Positions 37,237 to 48,156 of a stretch of DNA of 64,000 nucleotides are shown here, piece by piece. Source of the stretch: Euonymus europaeus (lineage: Eukaryota > Streptophyta > Magnoliopsida > Celastrales > Celastraceae). Numbering within the stretch: the stretch's first letter is position 1; each line of letters begins with the position of its first letter. The position numbers were made by a program, and so were the translations under genes. The notes under the pieces are model-generated. The model made no database searches and was not told the DNA's origin. It worked only from the letters and a program-made list of their open reading frames with translations. The stretch is from positions 13,097,001 through 13,161,000 of the forward strand of contig OY756972.1 of NCBI GenBank assembly GCA_963580455.1, read 5' to 3'.

Positions 37237-40200
37237 TTCGGGATAGACTTTCTAATGTACTTCTATGTCAAATTTTACGAGTATAAGCTTCCTAGATTAT
37301 TTCGATGCCAAAATACAACCTTTCTATGGCAAACGGACAAAACCGTTAAAAGTCTCTCCATAGAGAGAGTTGAGCAACTTCGGACCAACAAAGTTCCTCA
37401 ATATACAATTTTTATTGTTCTTATATGTCAAATTTTATGAGTATAAGCTTCCTAGATTATTTCGATGCCAAAACAACAACTTTCTATGATAGATGGACAA
37501 AACCGTTAAAAGCTCCTCCATAGAGAGAGTTGAGCAACTTCAGACTATCAAAGTCGCTCAGGATAGAATTTTTATTCTTCTTATATGACAAATTTTATGA
37601 GTATAAGCTTCCTAGATTTTTTCGATGCCAAAGCACCAACTTTCTATGACAAATGGACAAAACCGTTAAAAGCTCCTCCATAGAGAGAGTTGAGCAACTT
37701 CGAAGCATTAAAGTTGTTCGGTGTACAATTTTCATTGTTCTTATATGTCAAATTTTAGGAGTATAAGCTTCCTAGATTATTTCGATGCCAAAACACCAAC
37801 TTTCTATGACAAATGGACAAAACTGTTAAAAGCTCCTCCATAGAGAGAGTTGAGCAACTTCGAAGTATCGAAGTTGTTCGGGATAGACTTTCTAATGTAC
37901 TTCTATGTCAAATTTTACGAGTATAAGCTTCCTAGTTTATTTCGATGCCAAAACACAACCTTTCTATGACAAACGGAAAAAACCGTTAAAAGTCTCTCCA
38001 TAGAGAGAGTTGAGCAACTTCGGACCAACAAAGTTCCTCAATATACACTTTTTATTGTTCTTCTATGTCAAATTTTATGAGTGTAAGCTTCATAGATTAT
38101 TTCGATGCCAAAACACCAACTTTCTATGACAGATGGACAAAACCGTTAAAAGCTCCTCCATAGAGAGAGTTGAGCAACTTCGGACTATCAAAGTTTCTCG
38201 GGATACACTTTTTATTATTCTTATATGTCAAATTTTATGAGTATAAGCTTCCTAGATTTTTTCGATGCCAAAACACCAACTTTCTATGACAAATGGACAA
38301 AACCATTAAAAGCACCTCCATAGAGAGAGTTGAGCAACTTCGGACCAACAAAGTTGCTCGGGATAGACTTTTTATTGTTCTTCTATGTCAAATTTTATGA
38401 GTGTAAGCTTCCTAGATTATTTCGATGCCAAAACACCAACTTTCTATGACAAATGGACGAAACCGTTAAGAGCACCTCCATAGAGAGAGTTGAGCAACTT
38501 CGGACCATTAAAGTTGTTCGGTGTACAATTTTCATTGTTCTTATATGTCAAATTTTAGGAGTATAAGCTTCCTAGATTATTTCGATGCCAAAACACCAAC
38601 TTTCTATGACAAATGGACAAAACCATTAAAAGCTCCCCCATAGAGAGAGTTGAGCAACTTCGGACAATCGAAGTTGTTCGGTGTACAATTTTTATTGTTC
38701 TTATATGTCGAATTTTAGGAGTATAAGCTTCCTAGATTATTTCGATGCCAAAACACCAACTTTCTATGACAAATGGAGAAAACCGTTAGAAGCTTCTCTA
38801 TAGAGAGAGTTGAGCAACTTCGGACCATCAAAAGTTGCTCGGTGTACAATTTTTATTGTTCTTATATGTCAAATTTTATTAGTATAAGCTTCCTAGATTA
38901 TTTCGATGCCAAAACACCAATTTCTATGACAAATGGACAAAACCGTTTAAAGCTCCTCCATATAGATAGTTGAGCAACTTCGGACAATCAAAGTTGCTCG
39001 ATGTACAATTTTTATTGTTCTTATTTGTCAAATTTTATGAGTATAAGCTTCCAAGATTATTTCGATGCCAAAACACCAACTTTCTATGACAAATGGAGAA
39101 AACCGTTAAAAGCTCCTCCATAGAGAGAGTTGAGCAACTTCGGACCAACAAAGTTGCTCGGGATAGAATTTTTATTGTTCTTATATTTCAAATTTTATGA
39201 GTGTAAGCTTCCTAGATTATTTCGATGCCAAAACACCAACTTTCTATGACAAATGGACGAAACCGTTAAGAGCACCTCCATAGAGAGAGTTGAGCAACTT
39301 CGGACCATTAAAGTTGTTCGGTGTACAATTTTCATTGATCTTATATGTCAAATTTTAGGAGTATAAGGTTCATAGATTATTTCGATGCCAAACACCAACT
39401 TTCTATGACAAATGGAGAAAACCGTTAAAAGCTCCTCCATAGAGAGAGTTGAGCAACTTCGGACCAACAAAGTTGCTTGGAATACAAATTTTATTGTTCT
39501 TATATGTCAAATTTTATGACTGTAAGCTTCCTAGATTATTTCGATGCCAAAACACCAACTTTCTATGACAAATGGACAAAACCGTTAAAAGCTCCTCCAT
39601 AGAGAGAGTTGAGCAACTTCGGACCATCAAAAGTTGCTCGGTGTACAATTTTTATTGTTCTTATATGTCAAATTTTATTAGTATAAGCTTCCTAGATTAT
39701 TTGGATGCCAAAAAACCAATCTCTATGACAAATGGACAAAACCGTTAAAAGCACCTCCATTGAGAGAGTTGAGCAACTTCTGACCATCAAAGTTGCTCGG
39801 TGTACAATTTTTATTGTTCTTATATGTCAAATTTTATGAGTATAAGCTTCCTAGATTATTTCGATGCTAAAACACCAACTTTCTATGACAAATGGAGAAA
39901 ACCGTTAAAAGCTCCTCCATAGAGAGAGTTGAGAAACTTCGGACGATGAAAGTTGCTCGGTGTATAATTTTTATTGTTCTTATATGTCAAATTTTATGAG
40001 TATAAGCTTCATAGATTTTTTCGATGCCAAAACACTAACTTTCTATGACAAATGGACGAAACCGTTAAAAGCTCCGCCATAGAGAGAGTCGAGCAACTTC
40101 GGAATATGAAAGTTGCTCGGTGTACAATTTTTATTGTTCTTATATGTCAAATTTTATGAGTATAAGCTTTCTAGATTATTTCGATGCCAAAACAACAACT

Positions 40201-43200
40201 TTTTATGAAAAATGGACGAAACCGTTAAAAGCTCCTCCACAGAGAGAGTTGAGCAACTTCGGACTATCAAAGTTGCTCGGGATACACTTTTTATTGTTCT
40301 TATATGTCAAATTTTATGAGTATAAGCTTCATAGATTATTTCGATGCCAAAACACCTACTTTCTATGACAGATGGACAAAACCGTTAAAAGCTCCTCCAT
40401 AGAGAGAGTTTAGCAACTTCGGACTATCAAAGTCGCTCAGGATAGAATTTTTATTCTTCTTATATGACAAATTTTATGAGTATAAGCTTCCTAGATTTTT
40501 TCGATGCCAAAACACCAACTTTCTATGACAAATGGACAAAACCGTTAAAAGCTCCTCCATAGAGAAAGTTGAGCAACTTCGAAGCATTAAAGTTGTTCGG
40601 TGTACAATTTTCATTGTTCTTATATGTCAAATTTTAGGAGTGTAAGCTTCCTAGATTATTTCGATGCCAAAACACCAACTTTCTATGACAAATGGATAAA
40701 ACTGTTAAAAGCTCCTCCATAGAGAGAGTTGAGCAACTTCGAAGTATCAAAGTTGTTCGGGATAGACTTTCTAATGTACTTCTATGTCAAATTTTACGAG
40801 TATAAGCTTCCTAGATTATTTCGATGCCAAAACACAACCTTTCTATGGCAAACGGACAAAACCGTTAAAAGTCTCTCCATAGAGAGAGTTGAGCAACTCC
40901 GGACCAACAAAGTTCCTCAATATACAATTTTTATTGTTCTTATATGTCAAATTTTATGAGTATAAGCTTCCTAGATTATTTCGATGCCAAAACAACAACT
41001 TTCTATGATAGATGGACAAAACCGTTAAAAGCTCCTCCATAGAGAGAGTTGAGCAACTTCGGACTATCAAAGTCGCTCAGGATAGAATTTTTATTCTTCT
41101 TATATGACAAATTTTATGAGTATAAGCTTCCTAGATTTTTTCGATGCCAAAGCACCAACTTTCTATGACAGATGGACAAAACCGTTAAAAGCTCATCCAT
41201 AGAGAGAGTTGAGCAACGTCGGACTATCAAAGTTGATCGGGATACACTTTTTATTGTTCTTCTATGTCAAATTTTATGAGTGTAAGCTTCATAGATTATT
41301 TCGATGCCAAAACACCAACTTTCTATGACAGATGGACAAAACCGTTAAAAGCTCCTCCATAGAGAGAGTTGAGCAACTTCGGACCAACAAAGTTGCTCGG
41401 GATAGACTTTTTATTGTTCTTCTATGTCAAATTTTATGAGTGTAATCTTCCTAGATTATTTCGATGCCAAAACACCAACTTTCTATGACAAATGGACGAA
41501 ACCGTTAAGAGCACCTCCATAGAGAGAGTTGAGCAACTTCGGACCATTAAAGTTGTTCGGTGTACAATTTTCATTGTTCTTATATGTCAAATTTTAGGAG
41601 TATAAGTTTCCTAGATTATTTCGATGCCAAAACACCAACTTTCTATGACAAATGGACAAAACCATTAAAAGCTCCTCCATAGAGAGAGTTGAGCAACCTC
41701 GGACCATCGAAGTTGTTCGGTGTACAATTTTTATTGTTCTTATATGTCGAATTTTAGGAGTATAAGCTTCCTAGATTATTTCGATGCCAAAACACCAACT
41801 TTCTATGACAAATGGAGAAAACCGTTAGAAGCTTCTCTATAGAGATAGTTGAGCAACTTCGGACCATCAAAAGTTGCTCGGTGTACAATTTTTATTGTTC
41901 TTATATGTAAAATTTTATTAGTATAAGCTTCCTAGATTATTTCGATGCCAAAACACCAATTTCTATGACAAATGGACAAAACCGTTTAAAGCTCCTCCAT
42001 AGAGAGAGTTGAGCAACTTCGGACAATCAAAGTTGCTCGATGTACAATTTTTATTGTTCTTATTTGTCAAATTTTATGAGTATAAGCTTCCAAGATTATT
42101 TCGATGCCAAAACACCAACTTTCTATGACAAATGGAGAAAACCGTTAAAAGCTCCTCCATAGAGAGAGTTGAGCAACTTCGGACCAACAAAGTTGCTCGG
42201 GATAGAATTTTTATTGTTCTTATATGTCAAATTTTATGAGTGTAGGCTTCCTAGATTATTTCAATGCCAAAACACCAACTTTCTATGACAAATGGACGAA
42301 ACCGTTAAGAGCACCTCCATAGAGAGAGTTAAGCAACTTCGGACCATTAAATTTATTCGGTGTACAATTTTCATTGTTCTTATATGTCAAATTTTAGAAG
42401 TATAAGCTTCATAGATTATTTCGATGCCAAAACACCAACTTTCTATGACAAATGGAGAAAACCGTTAGAAGCTCCTCTATAGAGAGAGTTGAGCAACTTC
42501 GGACCAACAAAGTTGCTTGGTATACAATTTTTATTGTTCTTATATGTCAAATTTTATGAGTGTAAGCTTCCTAGATTATTTCGATGCCAAAACACCAACT
42601 TTCTATGACAAATGGACGAAACCGTTAAGAGCACCTCCATAGAGAGAGTTGAGCAACTTCGGACCATTAAAGTTGTTCGGTGTACAATTTTCATTGTTCT
42701 TATATGTCAAATTTTAGGAGTATAAGCTTCCTAGATTATTTCGATGCCAAAACACCAACTTTCTATGACAAATGGACAAAACCATTAAAAGCTCCTCCAT
42801 AGAGAGAGTTGAGCAACTTCGGACCATCGAAGTTGTTCGGTGTACAATTTTTATTGTTCTTATATGTCGAATTTTAGGAGTATAAGCTTCCTAGATTATT
42901 TCGATGCCAAAACACCAACTTTCTATGACAAATGGAGAAAACCGTTAGAAGCTTCTCTATAGAGAGAGTTGAGCAACTTCGGACCATCAAAAGTTGCTCG
43001 GTGTACAATTTTTATTGTTCTTATATGTCAAATTTTATTAGTATAAGCTTCATAGATTATTTCGATGCCAAAACACCAATTTCTATGACAAATGGACAAA
43101 ACCGTTTAAAGCTCCTCCATAGAGAGAATTTAGCAACTTCGGACAATCAAAGTTGCTCGATGTACAATTTTTATTGTTCTTATTTGTCAAATTTTATGAG

Positions 43201-43787
43201 TATAAGCTTCCAAGATTATTTCGATGCCAAAACACCAACTTTCTATGACAAATGGAGAAAACCGTTAAAAGCTCCTCCATAGAGAGAGTTGAGCAACTTC
43301 GGACCAACAAAGTTGCTTGGTATACAATTTTTATTGTTCTTATATGTCAAATTTTATGAGTATAAGCTTTCTAGATTATTTCGATGCCAAAACAACAACT
43401 TTTTTTGAGAAATGGACGAAACCGTTAAAAGCTCCTCCATAGAGAGAGTTGAGCAACTTCGGACCAACAAAGTTGCTCAGTGTACAATTTTTAGTGTTCT
43501 TATATTTCAAATTTTATGAGTATAAGCTTTCTAGATTATTTCGATGCCAAAACAACAACTTTTTTTGAGAAATGGACGAAACCGTTAAAAGCTCCTCCAT
43601 AGAGATAGTTGAGCAACTTCGGATCATCAAAGTTGCTCAGTGTACAATTTTTAGTGTTCTTATATGTCAAATTTTATGAGTATAAGCTTCATTGATTATT
43701 TCGATGCCAAAACACCAACTTTCTATGACAAATGGACGAAACCGTTAAAAGTTTCTCCATAGAGAGAGTTGAGCAACTTCGTGTTGA
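37237..43787 (-). repeat. Left arm of a 6.55-kb inverted repeat (satellite inserted in the 3' LTR)
   Basis: About 41 satellite monomers lie here in the opposite orientation to every other array in the window. The block is the reverse complement of 49939-56490: mirrored positions add up to 93726, changing to 93727 left of a 1-bp deletion at about 39390. I compared several stretches base by base and found identity or a single difference per stretch. The arm ends CTTCG + TGTTGA, which is the target-site duplication plus the first six bases of the 5' LTR in element orientation. It was therefore copied from the element's far flank after insertion. Repeated 61-116 codon open frames here are mirror images of those in the right arm and are not genes. 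Confidence 0.9.
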
Positions 43788-44341
43788 TTCATTTTTGAAA
43801 ATTCCTTTAAGATAGATATGGAAATGAATCAAAGGCTTTGAATAGGTGAGGATATGGAAAGAGGATTTTGTCCATAATGAAAAGATTATGTTTTGATTCA
43901 CCTCATATCAAACTTGTTTCCATATGTGACGTCTTGATCTTCCATTAATGAACTACCTTCATTGGATACTTCTTCAATTTTAAACTTGAGTTTGATCCTC
44001 TTCATCTACTGCTTTGTATTTCCATATTTGGATTGCTCTCCCATCTTCTTATTTTGGTTCCATTGTTTTGAACTTCTTGATGGAGATCTCATATGCCAAT
44101 GTCACCATGTCCATGTCATCTTGCCACATCATTATGTTCTTGATTGAAAGTTTCCATAAATAACACTTTCCATGAATAGAAGTGGCTGCACACAATTAAA
44201 CTCAAAGAATGCTTTGTAAGCCTTATTAGGCTTCATGCTTGTTAGTCCATATTATTTCCATAATCACATTATTCAAATATATGTAATAAATCAAAGATCA
44301 ATAAACATATATTTTGAAACATTCAAACCATGTATTCAATA
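43784..44341 (-). repeat. 3' LTR, proximal U3 fragment
   Basis: This aligns with the 5' LTR at 49387-49944 with about ten differences. In element orientation it is the first roughly 0.55 kb of the LTR. The LTR start reads TATTGAA instead of TGTTGAA, a G-to-A change in the terminal TG. Compared with the intact LTR, the bases equivalent to 49116-49386 are missing between the two 3' LTR fragments. Confidence 0.88.
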
Positions 44342-44354
44342 TTCTCCCCCTTTT
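44342..44354 (-). other. Polypurine tract adjoining the 3' LTR
   Basis: On the minus strand this reads AAAAGGGGGAGAA immediately before the LTR start, the primer site for plus-strand DNA synthesis. Confidence 0.85.
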
Positions 44355-44555
44355 GATGATTTCAAAATAACCTATGTAACTTTGATTTATTTCATCAAGT
44401 TACTCGCCCTTACATCAAGCTTCACTCAACATTCATTGCTCCCCCTTAATCTATGCATTTAGTTCAAAGTTGCATCCATTTTCTCCCCCTTTATTTTAGA
44501 AATGCATCTTAAAGACAAAATTAACACTTAAAAACACATAGAAACATTGAGTAAA
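44355..44555 (-). other. 3' non-coding segment with extra polypurine motifs
   Basis: Between the ancestral pol stop and the PPT are about 200 bp without a gene. On the minus strand they contain two further GGGGGAG motifs, AAAGGGGGAGAA (44481-44492) and TTAAGGGGGAGC (44438-44449), and a degraded one, GTAAGGGCGAGT (44402-44413). Multiple polypurine tracts upstream of the 3' LTR have been described as a feature of Sireviruses, which supports the lineage call. Confidence 0.7.
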
Positions 44556-44618
44556 TCAAGGAGTAAGGCGCATACCAAGATTTTCTCTTAGAAATTCAAA
44601 ACGATCTTGATTGAGAGG
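44556..44618 (-). pseudogene. Disconnected C-terminal tail of Pol after a premature stop
   Basis: The same frame continues for 20 codons after the TAA at 44619-44621 and ends at a TGA at 44556-44558. It reads PLNQDRFEFLRENLG and so on, the family's normal Pol C-terminus. The TAA replaces the lysine codon of the conserved LADILTKPL motif, a one-base nonsense change. Confidence 0.8.
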
Positions 44619-47600
44619 TTAAGTGAGTATATCAGCTAATTGATTCATTGTATTCACATACTCAACTTTAATTGTGCCTTTGTTCACATGATCCCTAATA
44701 AAGTGATGTCTAATATCTATATGCTTAGCCTTAGAATGATGTATGGGATTTTTAGAAAGACTAATAGCACTTGTATTATCACAATAAATAGGAATATCAG
44801 TCAAGATTAAACCAAAATCATATAATTGTTGTCTAATCCATAGGAGTTGTGCACAACAACTTCCAATGGCCATATATTCGGCTTCGGTGGTAGATAGGGC
44901 AACACTAGCTTGTTTCTTAGAAAACCAAGAAATAAGCATACTTCCTAAAAATTGGCAAGTACCCGAAGTACTCTTCCTATCTACCCTACATCCGGCATAG
45001 TCGGCATTACTATATGCAAGTAAATCAAATACTGAATTTTTGTCATACCATATGCCAAGAGTAGATGTATGTCTAAGGTACCTAAAGATTCTCTTAACCG
45101 CAAGAAAATGAGAATGCATAGGTTGACTCTGAAATCTAGCACACATGCACACACTAAACATTATATCCGGTCTACTAGATGTCAAATATAAAAGAGAACC
45201 AATCATGGATCTATACATTTTAGAATCATAAGGTTGTCCATTTTCATCTTTGTCAAGCTTAGTAGAGACACACATAGGAGTAGGAGAAGGGTTCAGATTT
45301 TCAAAACCAAACTTTTTAAACATATCATGAATATATTTGGTTTGACCAATATGTATGCCTTCCCTAGATTGTTTAACTTGCAACCCTAAAAAGAAGGTAA
45401 GCTCTCTCATCATGGACATTTCAAATTCACTTTGCATGCAAGATTCAAACTCTTTACACATAGCATCATTGGTAGCACCAAAAATAATGTCATCAACATA
45501 TATTTGCACAATAAGCATATCATGACTCTTTTCTTTTAAAAGTAGTGTGCTATCAATTCTTCCTCTTTTAAAACCATTTTGAATCAAGAATGATGAAAGT
45601 CTATCATACCATGCCCTAGGTGCTTGTTTCAAACCATATAAAGCTTTTGACAATTTATAAACATGGTTTGGAAATTTAGGATCTTCAAATTCGGGTGGTT
45701 GCTTTACATGCACATTTTCATTAATAAAACCATTCAAAAAGGCACTTTTGACATCCATTTGATAAAGTTTAAACCCCTTGAAACATGCAAATGCCATAAG
45801 CAACCTAATAGCTTCTAACCGAGCTACTGGTGCAAAGGTCTCTTCATAATCAATTCCTTCTTCTTGATTATAACCTTGTGCAACCAACCTAGCCTTGTTT
45901 CTAACAACTTCACCATTTTCATTCATTTTATTCTTAAACACCCATTTAGTTCCAATTATGGTTTGGTCTTTAGGTCTTGGAACTAAATGCCAAACTTCAT
46001 TCCTAGTGAATTGGTTCAATTCATCTTGCATGGCAACAATCCAATTATCATCAAGTAAAGCATCATCAACATTTCTAGGTTCAACTTGAGAAATGAAAGC
46101 ATATACATTATCCAAAATATTCACATCAACAAACAAAGCACCATTCATCAAATTGGCAACAATGTTATCATTCAAATCACTTATCACATTAGCATGCATA
46201 TCATCATTGGAAGATAAGTGTGATCTACGAGTTCTTACCCCTTGGTGCAAATCACCTATTATGAGATCTTTGGGATGCTTGTGCTTGTCCTTTACTTGTA
46301 ACCATGATGTAGGAGGAGCGGTCACATTCTCATTGGAAGCCATGGGTTCATCACTTGATACTTCAATGCTCATCGGAGGAGCTTGAATTTCATATATTGC
46401 CTTAGGTGTACCTTCATTTGTATTTTCCACATGCTTCTTATCTCCTTTTCTTGGATAATCGATTTTAGGAATTGAAGAGTCATCATCATCATTCAAGTTC
46501 AACTTCTCCAAACCTATCTCATTGTCATCATGCTCAATCAAAGGGTCAAATGCAAGTGTTTCAATAAATTTAACATGTATAGACTCCTCTATTTTCCTAG
46601 ATTTCAGATTGTAAACTCTATATGCCTTAGAAGTCAAAGAATAACCAACAAACAAATAAGGAGCAGATTTTGCATCAAATTTATCTAAGTCATCCTTAGT
46701 GTTTAACACATAGCCTTTGCATCCAAAAACTCTAAAGTGATCAATTCTAGGTTTTCTATCATTCCAAATTTCATAAGGTGTCTTATTAATTTTCTTTCTA
46801 ATAGACAACCTATTAACAACATAGCATGCACAATTTATAGCTTCAGCCCACAAGAACTTAGGTAAATCATTTTCACAAAGCATAGTCCTAGCAATTTCTT
46901 GTAAAGTCCTATTTTTCCTTTCTACTACCCCATTTTGTTGGGGTGTCCTAGGTGAAGAAAAATCATGCCTAATACCATATTCATCACATAATTCTATGAA
47001 TGCATGATTATCAAATTCACCTCCATGATCACTTCTAATTTTGCTAATGTTCATGTTCTTTTCATTTTGAAGTCTCTTGATTAGTTTTGAAAACTCGTGA
47101 ATTGTTTCATGTTTGTAAGCAAGAAAAATCACCCAAGAATATCTAGAATAGTCATCAACAAAGCATCTCAAATCTTTGCCTTGTTCATCATGGTTGCTCT
47201 TGGAGGTGGTTTGATCTCCATGACCAGATTTGAACTTTTCTTTCTTTGATTGGTGAAATGGTGTAGCACCATGCCTCTTCTTCTTATTTATCAAGTATCT
47301 CTTGAATTTTCTTGTCATAAGAGCAATCTCATCATCACTCAATTCTTCCTCACTATCTTCTTTGGAGGCAAATGCGATGCTCTTCTTTTTGGTATCCTCC
47401 TTCTTCACTTCTCTAGCTTTCATATTTGTCTCATAGACCATCAAGGATCCCACTAGCTCATCCAACTTTAAAACTTTGAGATCCTTAGCTTCTTGGATGG
47501 CGGTCACCTTGGCATCCCAACACTCCGGTAAGCTTCTCAAGTACTTTTGAACCTTTTCTTGGTTGGAGAAGATCTTACCTAATGATTCAAGAGAATTCAG

Positions 47601-48119
47601 AATATGTGTTAGTCTTATATCCATATCGATAATGGATTCATTGGGGTGCATGGAAAACAATTCATATGAATGCATGAGCATGTTTATCTTAGACTCTTTA
47701 ACTTGGTTTGTACCCTCATGCTTCATTTCTAGTCTCTTCCACATCTCTTTGGGTGAAACACATGTAGAAAAATGTTTGGCCTCCATTCTATTTAAGGCAT
47801 TGTAAAGTATAGACATAGCTTTAGCATTCAATGACATTTTCTTCTTATCATTATCATCCAATTTATTCCTAGGTTTAGGAACAATTTTCTCTACATCACC
47901 AACCTTGATGGTGGTGGTAGGCTCATGAGGTCCATCCTCTATAACATACCATAGTTCAATATCTATTGAAATAAAATACAACCTCATTCTCATTTTCCAA
48001 TGATCAAAGTCCTCTCCATCAAAGAATGGAGGTCTAACATTGGATTGGCCTTCTAACCCATGATCATGTTTACCACTACTAGATGCCATCATACAAATCA
48101 CAAATAATGCACAAGACAA
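44619..48119 (-). CDS. Defective Gag-Pol polyprotein (in-frame internal deletion)
   Basis: One open frame of 1166 codons fuses capsid-like Gag to a partial Pol. The first ATG is at 48119, but MASSSGKHDHG at residues 10-20 looks like the true Gag start (ATG at 48092 or 48089). Domains: Gag about 10-316 (DHWKMRM, EGTNQVKESKI, SDDEIAL); partial integrase about 317-520 (VDDYSRY, SDHGGEF with Asp364, NGVVERKNRTL with Glu400); linker 520-690; reverse transcriptase about 691-950 (DVKSAFLNG, YVDD at 874-877); RNase H about 1036-1166 (YCDN at 1112-1115, ALSTTEAEY). Gag at about residue 317 runs directly into the middle of integrase. The CCHC zinc knuckle, the aspartic protease, the integrase HHCC domain and the segment with the first catalytic Asp are all missing. 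RNase H has SNAD where family members have SDAD. The frame ends at a premature TAA. The product could not be processed or integrate DNA on its own. Confidence 0.9.
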   Translation of the reverse strand: MSCALFVICMMASSSGKHDHGLEGQSNVRPPFFDGEDFDHWKMRMRLYFISIDIELWYVIEDGPHEPTTTIKVGDVEKIVPKPRNKLDDNDKKKMSLNAKAMSILYNALNRMEAKHFSTCVSPKEMWKRLEMKHEGTNQVKESKINMLMHSYELFSMHPNESIIDMDIRLTHILNSLESLGKIFSNQEKVQKYLRSLPECWDAKVTAIQEAKDLKVLKLDELVGSLMVYETNMKAREVKKEDTKKKSIAFASKEDSEEELSDDEIALMTRKFKRYLINKKKRHGATPFHQSKKEKFKSGHGDQTTSKSNHDEQGKDLRCFVDDYSRYSWVIFLAYKHETIHEFSKLIKRLQNEKNMNISKIRSDHGGEFDNHAFIELCDEYGIRHDFSSPRTPQQNGVVERKNRTLQEIARTMLCENDLPKFLWAEAINCACYVVNRLSIRKKINKTPYEIWNDRKPRIDHFRVFGCKGYVLNTKDDLDKFDAKSAPYLFVGYSLTSKAYRVYNLKSRKIEESIHVKFIETLAFDPLIEHDDNEIGLEKLNLNDDDDSSIPKIDYPRKGDKKHVENTNEGTPKAIYEIQAPPMSIEVSSDEPMASNENVTAPPTSWLQVKDKHKHPKDLIIGDLHQGVRTRRSHLSSNDDMHANVISDLNDNIVANLMNGALFVDVNILDNVYAFISQVEPRNVDDALLDDNWIVAMQDELNQFTRNEVWHLVPRPKDQTIIGTKWVFKNKMNENGEVVRNKARLVAQGYNQEEGIDYEETFAPVARLEAIRLLMAFACFKGFKLYQMDVKSAFLNGFINENVHVKQPPEFEDPKFPNHVYKLSKALYGLKQAPRAWYDRLSSFLIQNGFKRGRIDSTLLLKEKSHDMLIVQIYVDDIIFGATNDAMCKEFESCMQSEFEMSMMRELTFFLGLQVKQSREGIHIGQTKYIHDMFKKFGFENLNPSPTPMCVSTKLDKDENGQPYDSKMYRSMIGSLLYLTSSRPDIMFSVCMCARFQSQPMHSHFLAVKRIFRYLRHTSTLGIWYDKNSVFDLLAYSNADYAGCRVDRKSTSGTCQFLGSMLISWFSKKQASVALSTTEAEYMAIGSCCAQLLWIRQQLYDFGLILTDIPIYCDNTSAISLSKNPIHHSKAKHIDIRHHFIRDHVNKGTIKVEYVNTMNQLADILT

Positions 48120-48139
48120 TTACTTTTATATGCAAGGAA

Positions 48140-48154
48140 CCTGCTCCGATAACA
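48140..48154 (-). other. Primer binding site, initiator-Met tRNA type
   Basis: On the minus strand this reads TGTTATCGGAGCAGG, 2 nt after the 5' LTR. It matches the complement of the plant initiator methionine tRNA 3' end (TGGTATCAGAGCAGG) at 13 of 15 positions. It would prime minus-strand DNA synthesis; the two mismatches suggest decay. Confidence 0.85.
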
Positions 48155-48156
48155 CT

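Noticed and set aside
37237..43787. Independent insertion of a second satellite array into the LTR
   Set aside because: Nearly base-for-base mirroring of 49939-56490, including the TSD and LTR tip, shows it is a copy of the local flank.
43962..44147. Possible small membrane protein (61 codons, hydrophobic), repeated at 49565-49750
   Set aside because: It lies in the LTR U3 region of both LTRs, and its hydrophobicity follows from T-rich LTR sequence; there is no start context or homology.
44355..44555. Env-like open frame sometimes found in Sireviruses downstream of pol
   Set aside because: Only about 200 bp separate pol and the PPT, and there is no open frame of useful length.
45895..46386. 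Plus-strand open frames antisense to gag-pol
   Set aside because: They are shadows of the 1166-codon Gag-Pol frame on the other strand.
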